64,000 nt of DNA from CAZPQK01 sp964588695 (GTDB taxonomy: Bacteria > Krumholzibacteriota > Krumholzibacteriia > WVZY01 > JAKEHA01): positions 1 to 64,000 of the forward strand of contig CAZPQK010000011.1 in NCBI GenBank assembly GCA_964588695.1, written 5' to 3'. The notes below the pieces were generated by a model. The model had not been told where the DNA came from. It did no database searches and saw only the letters and a list, made by a program, of their open reading frames with translations. Below, one piece after another: positions 9,582 through 17,111 of the stretch; position 1 is the first letter of the stretch; each line of letters begins with the position of its first letter. A program made the position numbers and the translations under genes.

Positions 9582-11342
9582 ATGAGCATCGACAAGTTCG
9601 ATGAAGCTATCGAGGACATTCGTCGGGTAGCTGAGGACAAAGGTTTTGTTCTCAACCAGGATATTGAGCAAGTGGTGGGAAGCCAATTCTCGCCCGACGA
9701 TATTGTCCAGCTGTACGATCGTATCAGCGAAGAGAAGATTGAGTATTACGATTCCGAAGAGAAGGCACGACTCAAAATAGAGGCGCGCAAGAAGCGCGAA
9801 GGAAAAGAAGAAGTCGCGGCCAAGCCAGAGGAAGACAGCAAGACCGTCATCCGTTACGACGACCCGGTGCGCATGTACTTGCGCGAGATGGGGAAGGTTC
9901 CCCTTTTGGATCGTCAGGGCGAAGTTGAAATTGCCAAGCGGATAGAAGACGGCCAGATCAAGATTGCCAAGTGTGTATTGTCGCTCGACTCACCCATCGA
10001 AGAACTCGCGCGACTGGCCAAGTTGGTGGAGAACGAAGAGATCCGTCTGGACGAAGTGATCCAGGTGGAGACCGGCGGTATTCATCCCAACTACGCCAAC
10101 AAGAAAGAGCGGCAAAGCCGCTTCCGTCCGGTCAAGAAGATCGCCTCGCTACGCAAGGAGATCATCGACCTCGAGTACAAGCTTAGCCTCAAGAAGAACG
10201 CGCCCAAGTACGCGTCGCTGCAGCGTTCGCTGGATTTGCGAAACACCAAGCTGTGGGACGAGTACGTAAAGCTGCAACTCAACCCCAAGCAGATCGATCG
10301 GATCGTGGCGATGATTCGCGAGACGCGCGATCGCCTGACCGAGTACGAAAACAAGCTCAAAGAGTACGAGGAGTTTGTGGGGCTGGAGTACACCGACCTG
10401 CAAGCCACAATCAAGAAGCTCAAAAGCAACAAGCGTCGCAAGAGCGTCAAGATTGAAGGCAAGGGTACGTGGTCGCTGGATATGCTTGAGGATTTCCAGA
10501 AAAAGATGCGTGCGCTAAAGAACGACATCAAGAAGCTGGAAAAGGAAGAGAACTGCAGCGCCGAACAATTGCACTCCATCGTCGACGACATTCAGCGCGC
10601 CGAAGCGCAAGTGATGCGCGCGAAGAAAGAGATGATCGAGGCCAACGTGCGACTGGTAATTGCGATTGCCAAGCGATACACGAACCGCGGCCTGGAGTTC
10701 CTGGATTTGATTCAGGAAGGGAACAGCGGCCTGATGCGTGCGGTCGACAAGTTCGATTACCGCAAAGGGTACAAGTTTTCGACGTACGCGACCTGGTGGA
10801 TTCGTCAGGCGATCACGCGAGCGATTGCCGACCAGGCCCGTACCATTCGGGTGCCGGTGCACATGATCGAGGCTATTAACAAGGTCTCGCGCGCCGCGCG
10901 GAAACTGGTGCAAGAGAATGGCCGCGACCCGACTCCCGAAGAAGTGGCCAAGAAGCTCGATTATCCGTTGGACAAAGTTAAGAGTGTAATGAAGGCCAGC
11001 ATGGAGCCGATTTCGCTCGATCGTCCGATTGGTGAAGACGAAGACAGTAATTTGTCTGACTTCATTGAGGACGTGTCCGCGATTTCGCCGCAACAGTCGG
11101 CGGCGCACGCCATGCTACGCGAGCAGTTGTCCAAGGTGTTGAGCACGCTCACCCGACGTGAAGAGAAGGTAATTCGCCTGCGCTTCGGATTGGGTGACGG
11201 CACGCCCCGTACGCTGGAAGAGGTGGGAACGATCTTTAACGTAACCCGCGAAAGGGTTCGCCAGATCGAAGCGAAGGCGCTGAAGAAGCTTCAGCACCCC
11301 AGCCGCGCCCGTAAGCTTAAGGGCTACACGGAAATCATATAG
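9582..11342 (+). CDS. rpoD: RNA polymerase primary sigma factor RpoD
   Basis: Housekeeping sigma-70, directing core polymerase to -35/-10 promoters. The 586 residues include region 1.1 (N-terminal DEAIEDIRRVAEDKG), region 1.2 (DPVRMYLREMGKVPLL), a long charged nonconserved insert of about 200 residues, region 2 (NVRLVIAIAKRYTNRGLEF, KFSTYATWWIRQAI), region 3, and region 4.2 helix-turn-helix (EEVGTIFNVTRERVRQIEAK). The last two predict recognition of canonical TATAAT/TTGACA promoters, in agreement with promoters seen elsewhere in the window. A tRNA starts five bases after its stop. Confidence 0.97.
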   Translation: MSIDKFDEAIEDIRRVAEDKGFVLNQDIEQVVGSQFSPDDIVQLYDRISEEKIEYYDSEEKARLKIEARKKREGKEEVAAKPEEDSKTVIRYDDPVRMYLREMGKVPLLDRQGEVEIAKRIEDGQIKIAKCVLSLDSPIEELARLAKLVENEEIRLDEVIQVETGGIHPNYANKKERQSRFRPVKKIASLRKEIIDLEYKLSLKKNAPKYASLQRSLDLRNTKLWDEYVKLQLNPKQIDRIVAMIRETRDRLTEYENKLKEYEEFVGLEYTDLQATIKKLKSNKRRKSVKIEGKGTWSLDMLEDFQKKMRALKNDIKKLEKEENCSAEQLHSIVDDIQRAEAQVMRAKKEMIEANVRLVIAIAKRYTNRGLEFLDLIQEGNSGLMRAVDKFDYRKGYKFSTYATWWIRQAITRAIADQARTIRVPVHMIEAINKVSRAARKLVQENGRDPTPEEVAKKLDYPLDKVKSVMKASMEPISLDRPIGEDEDSNLSDFIEDVSAISPQQSAAHAMLREQLSKVLSTLTRREEKVIRLRFGLGDGTPRTLEEVGTIFNVTRERVRQIEAKALKKLQHPSRARKLKGYTEII

Positions 11343-11347
11343 GTTCC

Positions 11348-11423
11348 GGGCCCATAGCTCAGGGGTTAGAGCCGCCGGCTCATAACCGGTAGGTCCTAGG
11401 TTCGAATCCTAGTGGGCCCACCA
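11348..11423 (+). tRNA. tRNA with CAU anticodon (Ile2 more likely than elongator Met)
   Basis: A 76-nt cloverleaf with encoded CCA. Acceptor GGGCCCA pairs with TGGGCCC, the D stem is GCTC/GAGC, the anticodon stem-loop is GCCGG-CTCATAA-CCGGT with CAT at 11381-11383, and the T arm is CTAGG-TTCGAAT-CCTAG. G1-C72 pairing rules out initiator tRNA. C4-G69 and C5-G68 match the features TilS uses on tRNA-Ile(CAU), so Ile2 with lysidine is favoured over elongator Met. It lies directly behind rpoD and before a terminator. Confidence 0.92.
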
Positions 11424-11435
11424 CCTTAACAAGAG

Positions 11436-11468
11436 CGCCTCTCCGAGAGATCGGAGGGGCGTTTTTTT
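11436..11468 (+). terminator. Rho-independent terminator after rpoD-tRNA
   Basis: CGCCTCTCCGA and TCGGAGGGGCG form an 11-bp stem with a GAGA loop, followed by seven Ts (11462-11468). It closes the transcription unit that ends with the CAU tRNA. Confidence 0.9.
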
Positions 11469-11508
11469 GTGGTTGCATGGGCAGTCGGTTTTGTCTTCAT
11501 TTCACATC

Positions 11509-12024
11509 ATGTTCACCTTTGCCCGCCTGACCGTCGCGCATTTTCCCATGCTCTGCGCGTGGCTAAACCGTCCGCACTTGCAAAAATGGTGGCGCGCGGA
11601 AGAAATTACGATGGACAACGTAAGCGAAAAGTATTTGCCGCGGGTCCTTCAAGAAGACGATGCTATTCCGTTTATCGCGCTACGCAATGGCGAGCCGGTT
11701 GGCTACTGTCAGTACTACCGCATTCTTTCCGGACAGACTTGGTGGCCCGATGACCCTCCCGAAAGTTCGCTCGGGATTGATGTGTTTCTAGCGGATGCTA
11801 ATGAACTGGGACGGGGAACTGGCGCGGCCATGATACAGGCCTTCATAGAAATGCTGCGTCGCGACGTTGGTTTTTCTGAAGTTCGCGTCGATCCCAAGCC
11901 CGACAACGCGCGAGCGATTCGGTGCTACCAAAAAGCCGGGTTTGAACGGCGCAATCGGATTACAACACCTGATGGTCCTGCGGTGCTGATGATTTTTCGC
12001 ACCACAAACCCACGAGAATCGTAA
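11509..12024 (+). CDS. GNAT acetyltransferase, AAC(6')-Ib-like
   Basis: A 171-residue acetyl-CoA-dependent N-acetyltransferase. The sequence matches, as I recall it, the aminoglycoside 6'-N-acetyltransferase AAC(6')-Ib along most of its length: WLNRPHLQKWW, YLPRVLQEDDAIPFIAL, NGEPVGYCQYY, GIDVFLADANELGRGTG (acetyl-CoA loop), DPKPDNARAIRCYQKAGF and TTPDGPAVLM. The start is the ATG at 11509; an upstream GTG at 11467 would read through the terminator's T-tract. No integron features are seen. It may acetylate aminoglycosides or a related amine such as a siderophore; the true substrate is unknown. Confidence 0.85.
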   Translation: MFTFARLTVAHFPMLCAWLNRPHLQKWWRAEEITMDNVSEKYLPRVLQEDDAIPFIALRNGEPVGYCQYYRILSGQTWWPDDPPESSLGIDVFLADANELGRGTGAAMIQAFIEMLRRDVGFSEVRVDPKPDNARAIRCYQKAGFERRNRITTPDGPAVLMIFRTTNPRES

Positions 12025-12043
12025 GCCCTACTCCTTAAGCGCT

Positions 12044-12090
12044 CACGCCGGTTTACCTTCAGTGTGAAGGTAAACTGCCGTAAGTGCCTG
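12044..12090. repeat. Hairpin repeat, copy 1
   Basis: GTTTACCTTC (12051-12060), loop AGTGT, GAAGGTAAAC (12066-12075), then GCCGTAAGTG. It begins 20 bp after the acetyltransferase stop. Copies 2 and 3 share arms, a five-base loop ending in TGT and the downstream TAAGT. The arms differ at compensating positions (CCTTC/GAAGG here, CTTTC/GAAAG in the others), so base pairing is conserved. Confidence 0.75.
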
Positions 12091-12140
12091 TTGTGAAACG
12101 AGCTGTGGTTTCGCGCAAGTGTTTTATCCACAAAGACTTA

Positions 12141-12185
12141 TGGAGATTTACTTTCGATGTGAAAGTAAATCCCGGTAAGTAATTG
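12141..12185. repeat. Hairpin repeat, copy 2
   Basis: ATTTACTTTC (12146-12155), loop GATGT, GAAAGTAAAT (12161-12170), then CCGGTAAGT. It lies about 50 bp beyond the stop of the minus-strand LtrA gene. It has the same orientation as copies 1 and 3 although the neighbouring gene runs the other way. Confidence 0.75.
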
Positions 12186-12218
12186 CTAACAAATAATATG
12201 GCTATAAACGCACGGACT

Positions 12219-13376
12219 TCACGCGTGCCCGCGCCCGCCGGACTTGGTGAAAACCAAGTACGTGACCAGCAATGACAGCAGACCGCCCGTCGCCAAGATC
12301 GGGGTGTCCAACAGCGGAGTAAACGATATCGCAACCGCGGTAAGGAAAAATGCAGCCGCCGTGAGCGCGCCGCTTCGTAGCTTCCGACAGTGTAACCACC
12401 ACACCAGAATTACAAACACAGCGACTGGAATGGTTACCCCCATCGCGCAGGTTTGCTTGTCGACGTGTGCGTGATCCGTGATTACGTCGGCGTAGGCGGC
12501 CAGTCCGCCGCCAACCGCGGCGGCGCAACCAAAAATCAAGTAGTGCGCGTACCCCCATTGAAACGCTTGTGCATTCGAGGTCAAGACGTTGTGCGCACTT
12601 TCTTCGAAGTAGATCCACCACATTGAGAACAGAATCAGCAGCCCGCCTACGATGGCCAGCACTAGCGGCTGAGTTAATACGCCGTCGGTGAGTACTGCAC
12701 CGATCGCCATAGATGACGCCAAAACGGATTCGCCTAGTACGATCAACGTCAGCAGCCCGTAGCGTTCGGCAATGTGATGGCGATGCCAGGGAGTTGTGCG
12801 ATAGCTCTCGGCCCACACCGGGATGAGGAGTTCCACCGCGAGGAGGCCGAAGAACGCAAAGATAAACGTGCCGGCGGGTAGTTTAAGCGCGGCCAACCAT
12901 CCGGCTTGTACCAACGCCAGGCCGATCGCGTAGCGCAGGCAAGTGGTTCGTCGTTCGGGATCGCCAACCGCGGCCCGTAACCAAAGAGGAATCAACCCAA
13001 TCCGAATGATGGTGTAGCCGTACGCCGCGATAGAGAAGTCGCCGTACTTAAAGGCTCGCGGAATACCTGCCCCGATTACAAGTACGCCAGCCATTTGCAC
13101 GAAAACCCCAAGTCGGTAACCCCAATCGTCGCTGTCGTATGCCGACGCGAACCATGTGAAGTTCATCCACGCCCACCATATCGCAAAGAACACCATCGCG
13201 TACGAGCGCGCGCCCTCGCCGAAATGATCCTCGGCAATGGCGTGATGGAACTGCGCGGCTGCCACAGCGATGGCAACTACAAAGCACAGGTCAAAAAAGA
13301 GTTCAAGCGGGGTCGCCGCGCGGTGGGTTTGTTGCGGGTCGCGAGGCTTGAGTCCGGAAGAAACGCTAGGTGGCAT
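12219..13376 (-). CDS. Low temperature requirement protein A (LtrA) family membrane protein
   Basis: A 385-residue polytopic membrane protein with roughly ten hydrophobic helices. The N-terminal signature TPLELFFDLCFVVAIAVAAA is diagnostic of the LtrA family, as are the charged loop ERYGLLTLIVLGESVLA and the FEESAHNVL segment. LtrA was named from a Listeria mutant that fails to grow in the cold; its molecular activity is unknown. The gene is isolated on the minus strand, with hairpin repeats on both sides (copies 1/2 downstream, copy 3 upstream). No partner gene is apparent, and the segment could have arrived by transfer. Confidence 0.9.
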   Translation of the reverse strand: MPPSVSSGLKPRDPQQTHRAATPLELFFDLCFVVAIAVAAAQFHHAIAEDHFGEGARSYAMVFFAIWWAWMNFTWFASAYDSDDWGYRLGVFVQMAGVLVIGAGIPRAFKYGDFSIAAYGYTIIRIGLIPLWLRAAVGDPERRTTCLRYAIGLALVQAGWLAALKLPAGTFIFAFFGLLAVELLIPVWAESYRTTPWHRHHIAERYGLLTLIVLGESVLASSMAIGAVLTDGVLTQPLVLAIVGGLLILFSMWWIYFEESAHNVLTSNAQAFQWGYAHYLIFGCAAAVGGGLAAYADVITDHAHVDKQTCAMGVTIPVAVFVILVWWLHCRKLRSGALTAAAFFLTAVAISFTPLLDTPILATGGLLSLLVTYLVFTKSGGRGHA

Positions 13377-13540
13377 GTTGGCCTTGGGTTTGAGTTGACC
13401 GCTATGGGGTTACCGAGACGCTAGCACGGGTACACCTGAGATTGGAAGCCTCAGTCTACTGGTTTTCTCGCGTGTCGGTTGTCGGTTGGTCGGCACGAAT
13501 GGGCACTTGTGTCCCTACTACTCCGCGCCCATAAGCGGTT

Positions 13541-13590
13541 ACGGCGATCTACTTTCGATGTGAAAGTAGACCGCCGTAAGTGATTGCAGG
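13541..13590. repeat. Hairpin repeat, copy 3
   Basis: The best-formed copy: ACGGCG (13541-13546), an A-C mismatch, TCTACTTTC (13548-13556), loop GATGT, GAAAGTAGA (13562-13570), CGCCGT (13572-13577). This makes a 15-bp stem with a single mismatch, followed by AAGTGATTGC. It starts 26 bp past the stop of the minus-strand beta-helix gene, so it is again located just outside a gene's 3' end. Confidence 0.75.
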
Positions 13591-13602
13591 TAAACGAGCT
13601 GA

Positions 13603-15390
13603 CTACTTCACCAACACCAACTTCTTGGTCTCCTTCACGCCCGGAGCGGCCAGGCGTGCGAAGTAAACACCCGTCCCGACATACCGACCGGCGTTGTTGG
13701 TGCCGTCCCACGACACGCGCATCGCGTCGGCGGCGGGACCTTCGAACAACGTTCGTACCAGTTGGCCCTTGGCGTTATAGATCGTCACCGTCGCCGGTAC
13801 TCTTGATGCCAGGCGAAACTCGATGGTTACGACCGGATTAAACGGGTTGGGATAGGCACGCAAGTATTTGGTTGCGGGCCCGGTCACCGCGACGGCAACC
13901 GGCGCCTCGTACGCGCCCATGTCGACGCGACCGCCCTGCACACGCGCGCCGTTGTCCAGGTCCAGGGTGCCCAACACCAGAGCGTTGCTACCGCCGCCAT
14001 ACGCCGGCGATGGGTGGGCGATGCGGTAGTTGCCGGCGCCGGGATTGGTGAACAGCGGGTCGGCGTCGATGTTGTCGCCGTCGTCAAAGGCATCGGCGGC
14101 GAGAAGCCAGCCAGCGCCGCTCCCGCCGGATCCTTGCACGACCGAGTAGCTAACACGAGAACGAACCACTAGCGAAACGTCGTCGATCGCTGGCTCAGAA
14201 GGCGCAGTGTTGCCCCACAAAATGCTGTTGCGCAGCGTCAACGAGCCGGCCACACCTCCGCCACTGATTAACGCGGTGTTGTCGGCGATGGTCACGTTAG
14301 TCGCGACCCCGTTCGTCGTATTGGTGACGCCGAAAACGCCGCCGCCGTACTCGTTGGCATCGTTGCTGTACAGCAGCGAGCTAACCAGGTTCTGTGCGGT
14401 AGACACATAAATGCCACCGCCGGCGTCGGCGACATTGTCGTAGTAAAGACCGCGCGCGACATAGCTGGTACCGTAGCTACCGCCACCCACTGCCGCTGTG
14501 TTGCTGTTGAATTCGTTGTCGGTTTGTTCGTAGCCGTAGGCAAGTCCGCCGCCGCCACCGGTGCCAGTGTTGCCTTCGAAGTAGCAGGTTCGGACGGTGT
14601 CTACCCAGTAAGATCCCGCGCCGAAGCGCCCCTGGTTGTCCAAGAATGTGCAGTCTTCCGCCAGCAGCCCAAAATGCACCGCACCGCCGTCGCTGCCAGC
14701 CTGGTTTTCGCGAAACGACGTGCGCCGATAAATGGTTGAGCTAAACGGCGTAAACACCGCGCCGCCCAAGCCAAATGTGCCCAGTGCTTCGTTTTGGAAA
14801 AAGTCGCAATCTTCGATGAGCGCGTTAGCGCCTGCGATGTAAATCGCACCGCCGCGGCTATTGTCGATGACTTTGTTGCGGTTAAACGTGCAGTTTCGCA
14901 CTGTGAGGTTGTCGAACGCGGCATAAATCGCGGCACCTCGTTGCGTTTCTCCCGTGGAACCGTCGGCAAACCCCTGGTTGATCAGGAAGCCGTCTATGGT
15001 GCAGTCGGCGCCCGCAACCACTACATTCCTGGTGTTGTCCGAGTTTATGCCAGCCAGGCCGATATTGCCGTTGAGCCGGGTGACATTCGTCACCCAGTCC
15101 CGTTCGGAGAGCATAGTTTCGCCCCCGACGAACCCACCATAAATTGACACGCCGTTGGGAATCACGTAGGACACCGACCGCGTAGTGGGATGGGGAAAGT
15201 GCGATCCCGCCGCTACCCATACTTCGTCGAGCGAATCTGCGGCGGCCAGACCGTCGTGAAGGTCGGTGTAGGCATCGGTCCACGAGGTGCCGTCGTTAGC
15301 ACCGGTTGCATTGAGATCAACGAACCAGACGGCCGCGTTGGTGGGAAACGCGACGGAGAGCAAAAACAGACATGCGTAGAGCAATCGCAT
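13603..15390 (-). CDS. Secreted parallel beta-helix protein with FlgD-like sorting domain
   Basis: A 595-residue exported protein. Residues 1-19 (MRLLYACLFLLSVAFPTNA) are a signal peptide. The body resembles choice-of-anchor Q/right-handed beta-helix proteins, with repeated turns such as CTFNRN, CDFFQN, CYFEGN and NSNTAAVGGG and the family's typical WVAAGSHFP and ISIYGGFVGGE-like motifs. The C terminus (YPNPFNPVVTIEF to KETKKLVLVK) is a FlgD-Ig/T9SS-type sorting module. The start at 15390 has GGAGG seven bases upstream. It may be an adhesin or polysaccharide-binding protein; no catalytic residues could be assigned. Confidence 0.88.
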   Translation of the reverse strand: MRLLYACLFLLSVAFPTNAAVWFVDLNATGANDGTSWTDAYTDLHDGLAAADSLDEVWVAAGSHFPHPTTRSVSYVIPNGVSIYGGFVGGETMLSERDWVTNVTRLNGNIGLAGINSDNTRNVVVAGADCTIDGFLINQGFADGSTGETQRGAAIYAAFDNLTVRNCTFNRNKVIDNSRGGAIYIAGANALIEDCDFFQNEALGTFGLGGAVFTPFSSTIYRRTSFRENQAGSDGGAVHFGLLAEDCTFLDNQGRFGAGSYWVDTVRTCYFEGNTGTGGGGGLAYGYEQTDNEFNSNTAAVGGGSYGTSYVARGLYYDNVADAGGGIYVSTAQNLVSSLLYSNDANEYGGGVFGVTNTTNGVATNVTIADNTALISGGGVAGSLTLRNSILWGNTAPSEPAIDDVSLVVRSRVSYSVVQGSGGSGAGWLLAADAFDDGDNIDADPLFTNPGAGNYRIAHPSPAYGGGSNALVLGTLDLDNGARVQGGRVDMGAYEAPVAVAVTGPATKYLRAYPNPFNPVVTIEFRLASRVPATVTIYNAKGQLVRTLFEGPAADAMRVSWDGTNNAGRYVGTGVYFARLAAPGVKETKKLVLVK

Positions 15391-15427
15391 GAGAGGCCTC
15401 CAGGGGTTTATGTGCGCAGGTACAACC

Positions 15428-15455
15428 ATTGTAGCACAGGCCGGAAGGGGCGCAA
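15428..15455 (-). promoter_or_regulatory. Possible promoter for the beta-helix gene
   Basis: On the minus strand, TACAAT (complement of 15428-15433) with a weak TTGCGC (complement of 15450-15455) 16 bp upstream. It lies about 40 bp before the start codon at 15390. The -35 match is poor. Confidence 0.35.
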
Positions 15456-15493
15456 CCGGCGAGCCTGAGCGGCTCAATTGGATGGGTCCCGTC

Positions 15494-15522
15494 TTGACGC
15501 TGCCGCACCAACACCTTAATAT
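15494..15522 (+). promoter_or_regulatory. Sigma-70 promoter upstream of an attenuator-like terminator
   Basis: TTGACG (15494-15499), 17-bp spacer, TAATAT (15517-15522). Expected transcription start is near 15529. The transcript meets a perfect terminator at 15580-15605 before reaching the gene at 15623, suggesting either a short RNA of about 75 nt or an attenuated leader. Confidence 0.6.
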
Positions 15523-15579
15523 TCCCTGGATGCAACTGGCCGCGCGAAAGAATTGTCTCAACGTCGCAATCACGCGTAC

Positions 15580-15605
15580 GGCTTCTCCTTGGAGAAGCCT
15601 TTTTT
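15580..15605 (+). terminator. Rho-independent terminator without an upstream plus-strand gene
   Basis: GGCTTCTCC, loop TT, GGAGAAGCC, then TTTTTT. The 9-bp perfect stem and U-tract make it one of the best terminators in the window. The gene to its left runs on the other strand, so the only thing it can terminate is transcription from the promoter at 15494, 18 bp before the next start codon. Confidence 0.85.
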
Positions 15606-15622
15606 ATTAGGAAACTATCAAG

Positions 15623-16432
15623 ATGGAAGACATCCAGGTTCTTGTCAGCATCGCCCGAGTAGATGGCGACCTGGCCAGATTCAAGAATGACCTCGAGCGG
15701 ATTCCGTCGGGGTTGGAGGAACTGAATCGCAAGCTCGACGAGGTTCTGGCGCGCGGGCAGTCTTCTGCCGATGCGCTAGACGCTCTGCGCAAAGAACATC
15801 GTAGCCTCGAAACCGGCCTACAAGACAACGAAGCCAAGATCGTCGAGTCCAAAAACAAACTGGCCGTGGTGAAAACCAACCAGGAGTACACCGCCGCGCT
15901 GAAGGAAATCGAGACCATCGAAACCGATAGCTCCAACAAAGAGACGCGCATTCTGGAGCTGTTCGACTTGATCGAAACGAGAACGACCGAAGATGCTGAG
16001 GTCCAACAGCACGTTAAGCACGACGCCGACGAGTTGCGATCTACGATAGCGGCGTTGGAACAGAAGCGCAGCGACACCGAGGCCGCGGTGGCACGGCTGA
16101 CGGCCGAGAAGCCGCGTTACCTGGATGAACTGTCGCCGCAGATGCTGAAGCGCTACGATCGGTTGCACGACAAACTGGGCGGTGTGGCCGTGACCAATGT
16201 TCCGGGCGATACATGCGGAGGTTGCGGCCGACGGGTGCCTCCGCAGACTGCGGTGGAAGTGCGAAAGAACGAGGCGATTATTAGTTGCGAGGGGTGCGGC
16301 CGTATCCTGGTTCACTTTGAGACTGGGGAAACGGGGGAAACCGGAGAGACCCGGGAGACCGCAGAACCCGGCGAGCCCAGCAAAGTTAGAGAAGCGAACG
16401 ACGGGGGCGAACCCGGAGCGAGTGCAAGTTGA
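15623..16432 (+). CDS. Coiled-coil protein with C4-type zinc ribbon (CT398/DUF164-like)
   Basis: A 269-residue protein of the zinc-ribbon/coiled-coil family found in many bacteria next to RNase H genes. Residues 1-180 are a long charged alpha-helical hairpin, and the zinc ribbon has ligands C198, C201, C222 and C225 (CGGCG and CEGCG). Its function is not known; a nucleic-acid role is inferred from its neighbours. The last 37 residues are an unusual low-complexity tail of repeated Gly-Glu-Thr units, encoded by imperfect nine-base repeats near 16321-16380. Its stop overlaps the rnhA start by four bases. Confidence 0.85.
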   Translation: MEDIQVLVSIARVDGDLARFKNDLERIPSGLEELNRKLDEVLARGQSSADALDALRKEHRSLETGLQDNEAKIVESKNKLAVVKTNQEYTAALKEIETIETDSSNKETRILELFDLIETRTTEDAEVQQHVKHDADELRSTIAALEQKRSDTEAAVARLTAEKPRYLDELSPQMLKRYDRLHDKLGGVAVTNVPGDTCGGCGRRVPPQTAVEVRKNEAIISCEGCGRILVHFETGETGETGETRETAEPGEPSKVREANDGGEPGASAS

Positions 16433-17064
16433 CGCCTTCCGCCACGGATAAAGAAAAGCTAGCTACGTTCCTGCGCGCGCTGGCCGCGGGTGACGACTTT
16501 GAAAAAGCCGCCGATCGCATACAGTGGACGGTCGCTCGCGCCCGCGACGAGTTGGACACGCTGGCCGATAAGGTTGCTCCTAAAAAAAAGGAAAAGCCAA
16601 AGCGCGGGACCGAGCCAGACCAGCAGGAGCGCATTACCAACGCGGGGCCCGTGTCGGCGATCGTTGCCCACGCCGACGGCGGGTCGCGCGGAAACCCCGG
16701 CCCTGCCGCCTGGGCAGCCGTGCTGTACGACCCCGAGGGCAACGAACTGGCCCGTCGCGGCGAGTGTATCGGCAAAGCCACCAACAACGTGGCGGAATAC
16801 CTGGGTGTCGTGGGCGCGTTGCAATTGGCCAAACGGCTCGGGGCTGCTAAAGTGTCCTTGCGCCTGGATAGCGAGCTAATTGTCAAACAGCTCAACGGCG
16901 CTTACAAAGTGAAGAGCGAAGACTTGAAACCGCTCTACGAGAACGTTCGCGCGTTGCGCGCGCAGTTCGACCGCTTCGACGTGTCTCACGTCCGACGCGG
17001 CGACAACGCTGCAGCCGATCGCGCTGTCAACCTGATGCTGGATCACCTGCCCATCGACAGCTAG
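16429..17064 (+). CDS. rnhA: Ribonuclease HI family protein
   Basis: Cleaves the RNA strand of RNA-DNA hybrids. The 211-residue protein has a non-catalytic N-terminal helical region (1-75, Lys-rich linker) and a C-terminal RNase H fold carrying the catalytic acidic set: HADGGSRGNPG, NNVAEYLGV, LRLDSELIV and NAAADRAVN. The missing basic protrusion places it with archaeal/RnhA-like type 1 enzymes often called ribonuclease HI family. The start is TTG inside the overlapping stop of the zinc-ribbon gene. RNase P RNA follows within 50 bp. Confidence 0.92.
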   Translation: MTPSATDKEKLATFLRALAAGDDFEKAADRIQWTVARARDELDTLADKVAPKKKEKPKRGTEPDQQERITNAGPVSAIVAHADGGSRGNPGPAAWAAVLYDPEGNELARRGECIGKATNNVAEYLGVVGALQLAKRLGAAKVSLRLDSELIVKQLNGAYKVKSEDLKPLYENVRALRAQFDRFDVSHVRRGDNAAADRAVNLMLDHLPIDS

Positions 17065-17081
17065 CCTGCCGACACGGCAGG
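17065..17081 (+). other. Hairpin between rnhA and rnpB
   Basis: CCTGCCG, loop ACA, CGGCAGG, immediately after the rnhA stop. There is no U-tract, so it may be a processing or stabilising stem rather than a terminator. Confidence 0.45.
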
Positions 17082-17111
17082 AATCATCCGATTAACTAAA
17101 ACCATGCAAGG

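Noticed and set aside
11509..12024. Integron cassette origin of the AAC(6')-like gene
   Set aside because: No integrase, attI or attC-like palindrome around it; the flanking hairpins are a different repeat present in three places.
12044..13590. CRISPR array
   Set aside because: Only three copies with very unequal spacing, and genes between them; they are dispersed hairpins.
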